Of a stretch of DNA of 7,020 bases, positions 6,373 through 7,020 are shown piece after piece. How positions within the stretch are numbered: the first letter of the stretch is position 1; each line of letters begins with the position of its first letter. Source of the stretch: Clostridiales bacterium UBA1389 (GTDB lineage Bacteria; Bacillota; Clostridia; Oscillospirales; CAG-382); NCBI GenBank assembly GCA_002305335.1, contig DBQR01000027.1:1-7020 (forward strand). The letters run 5' to 3'. The notes under the pieces are model-generated. The model made no database searches. It was given only the letters and a program-made list of their open reading frames with translations, and had not been told where the DNA came from. The translations under genes and the position numbers were made by a program.

Positions 6373-6393
6373 ATTCTGTTTAATTGAAATTGT

Positions 6394-7020
6394 TTAACCC
6401 TTTATAAGCTTGTCGATTTCGGCGGCGAAGTCTTCTTCCTTCTTATCAATGCCTTCGCCCCGTTCGTATTTGACAAAGTCGATTATTGCGATATTCCCGC
6501 CTAATTCCTTTGCCACCGATTCGGTGTAGTCCTTAACCTTCTTTTCCTCGTCCTTGACGTAAGACTGCTCGTTTAAGCAGTTGGTTTCGTAGAATTTGGT
6601 AAGCCTGCCGCTTATCATCTTTTCAATCACGGCCTCGGGCTTGTTGGCAAGCTTGGGGTCGTTCTTGATTTGGGCAAGGAGTATTTCCTTTTCGGTATCA
6701 AGCACGTTCTGGGGAACACAGTGGGAACAAACATAGGTGGGGTTCATTGCCGCAATCTGCATGCAGATATTTTTGGCGTATTCCTTGAACGCTTCCGTGT
6801 TCTCAATGCCGTTGGTGGTCTGGAAGGAGGCTACTACCCCTGCCGCGCCGCCGCCGTGGATATAGGTGCCGGTTACCCCTTCCACCACTTCAAAGCGTCT
6901 AATTGCTAAGTTTTCGCCTATGGTGAAGACTTTGTCCTTTAATTCCGCTTCCACCGTCCGGTCGCTGCCATCAAGGTTGAGGGCCAAAAGGGCTTCCAGG
7001 TCTGCGGGTTTATTTTTAAG
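6394..7020 (-). CDS. tsf: Translation elongation factor Ts, 3' part (start lies beyond right edge)
   Basis: EF-Ts catalyses GDP release from EF-Tu in the cytoplasm. The window holds 208 codons and the stop; the open frame continues past 7020, so the N-terminal UBA-like domain and its TDFV region are not seen. Visible landmarks are IGENLAIRRFE, the GTYIHGGG strand typical of the core dimerisation domain, the KNICMQIAAMNPTYV helix, VLDTEKEILLAQI, and the KVKDY helix. The C-terminal end FVKYERGEG followed by an acidic/Lys tail is also usual. The TTG at 6987 is internal and is not the start, since EF-Ts sequence continues upstream of it. A Cys-x-x-Cys (CSHC) replaces the polar residues usually found after the NPTYV segment. 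rpsB would be expected upstream of tsf, outside the window. The gene ends at a strong terminator. Assignment is firm. Confidence 0.97.
   Translation of the reverse strand, partial: LKNKPADLEALLALNLDGSDRTVEAELKDKVFTIGENLAIRRFEVVEGVTGTYIHGGGAAGVVASFQTTNGIENTEAFKEYAKNICMQIAAMNPTYVCSHCVPQNVLDTEKEILLAQIKNDPKLANKPEAVIEKMISGRLTKFYETNCLNEQSYVKDEEKKVKDYTESVAKELGGNIAIIDFVKYERGEGIDKKEEDFAAEIDKLIKG

Noticed and set aside
6212..6397. Plus-strand frame of 61 residues overlapping the end of tetR
   Set aside because: It starts inside tetR, reads through the terminator hairpin, and resembles no known protein.

Overview
The window looks like a chromosomal piece of a Gram-positive member of the Firmicutes, most likely an uncultured Clostridia. 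The evidence is consensus sigma-A promoters, strong AGGAGG-type ribosome binding sites, a DUF1836 regulator, a YuaF/FloT-like NfeD-flotillin pair, and a sortase-type C-terminal sorting signal. No species can be named from the sequence alone.

Layout from right to left, because almost everything reads on the minus strand. The 3' two thirds of tsf (EF-Ts, 6394-7020) enters from the right edge and ends at a hairpin terminator (6343-6372). Next comes an A+T-rich two-gene block: a plus-strand TetR-family regulator (5689-6300) and, divergent from it, a 648-residue secreted, wall-anchored protein of unknown function (3567-5513) with its own terminator (3511-3541). The 175 bp between the two genes hold two near-consensus promoters that face each other and overlap, plus perfect palindromes on the promoter elements. 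This is a strong candidate for a TetR-controlled bidirectional switch.

The left half is a compact minus-strand operon that starts at an almost perfect promoter (3435-3463). Its order is a DUF1836 MerR-like protein, a NfeD/YuaF-like membrane protein with an Asp-rich DxDG loop, a flotillin (SPFH) protein, and an unrecognised multi-spanning membrane protein with a GTG start. Gaps are 9-22 bp, and two of the three ribosome binding sites overlap the stop codon of the gene before. The arrangement suggests a regulated membrane-microdomain unit in which the last, unknown protein is a partner or client of the flotillin. A hairpin at the left edge (1-23) probably ends the operon.

The most novel-looking element is the surface protein with its regulator. 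The protein has a signal peptide, a long helical region with a central hydrophobic helix, a Trp/Tyr-rich middle, an Ig-like domain and a TPQTGD sorting signal. The helical region loosely recalls the pore-forming helical bundle of Cry-type toxins, but this is by eye and unproven. There is no CRISPR array, tRNA, rRNA, transposase or other recognisable mobile-element gene. No gene-free stretch exceeds 300 bases.
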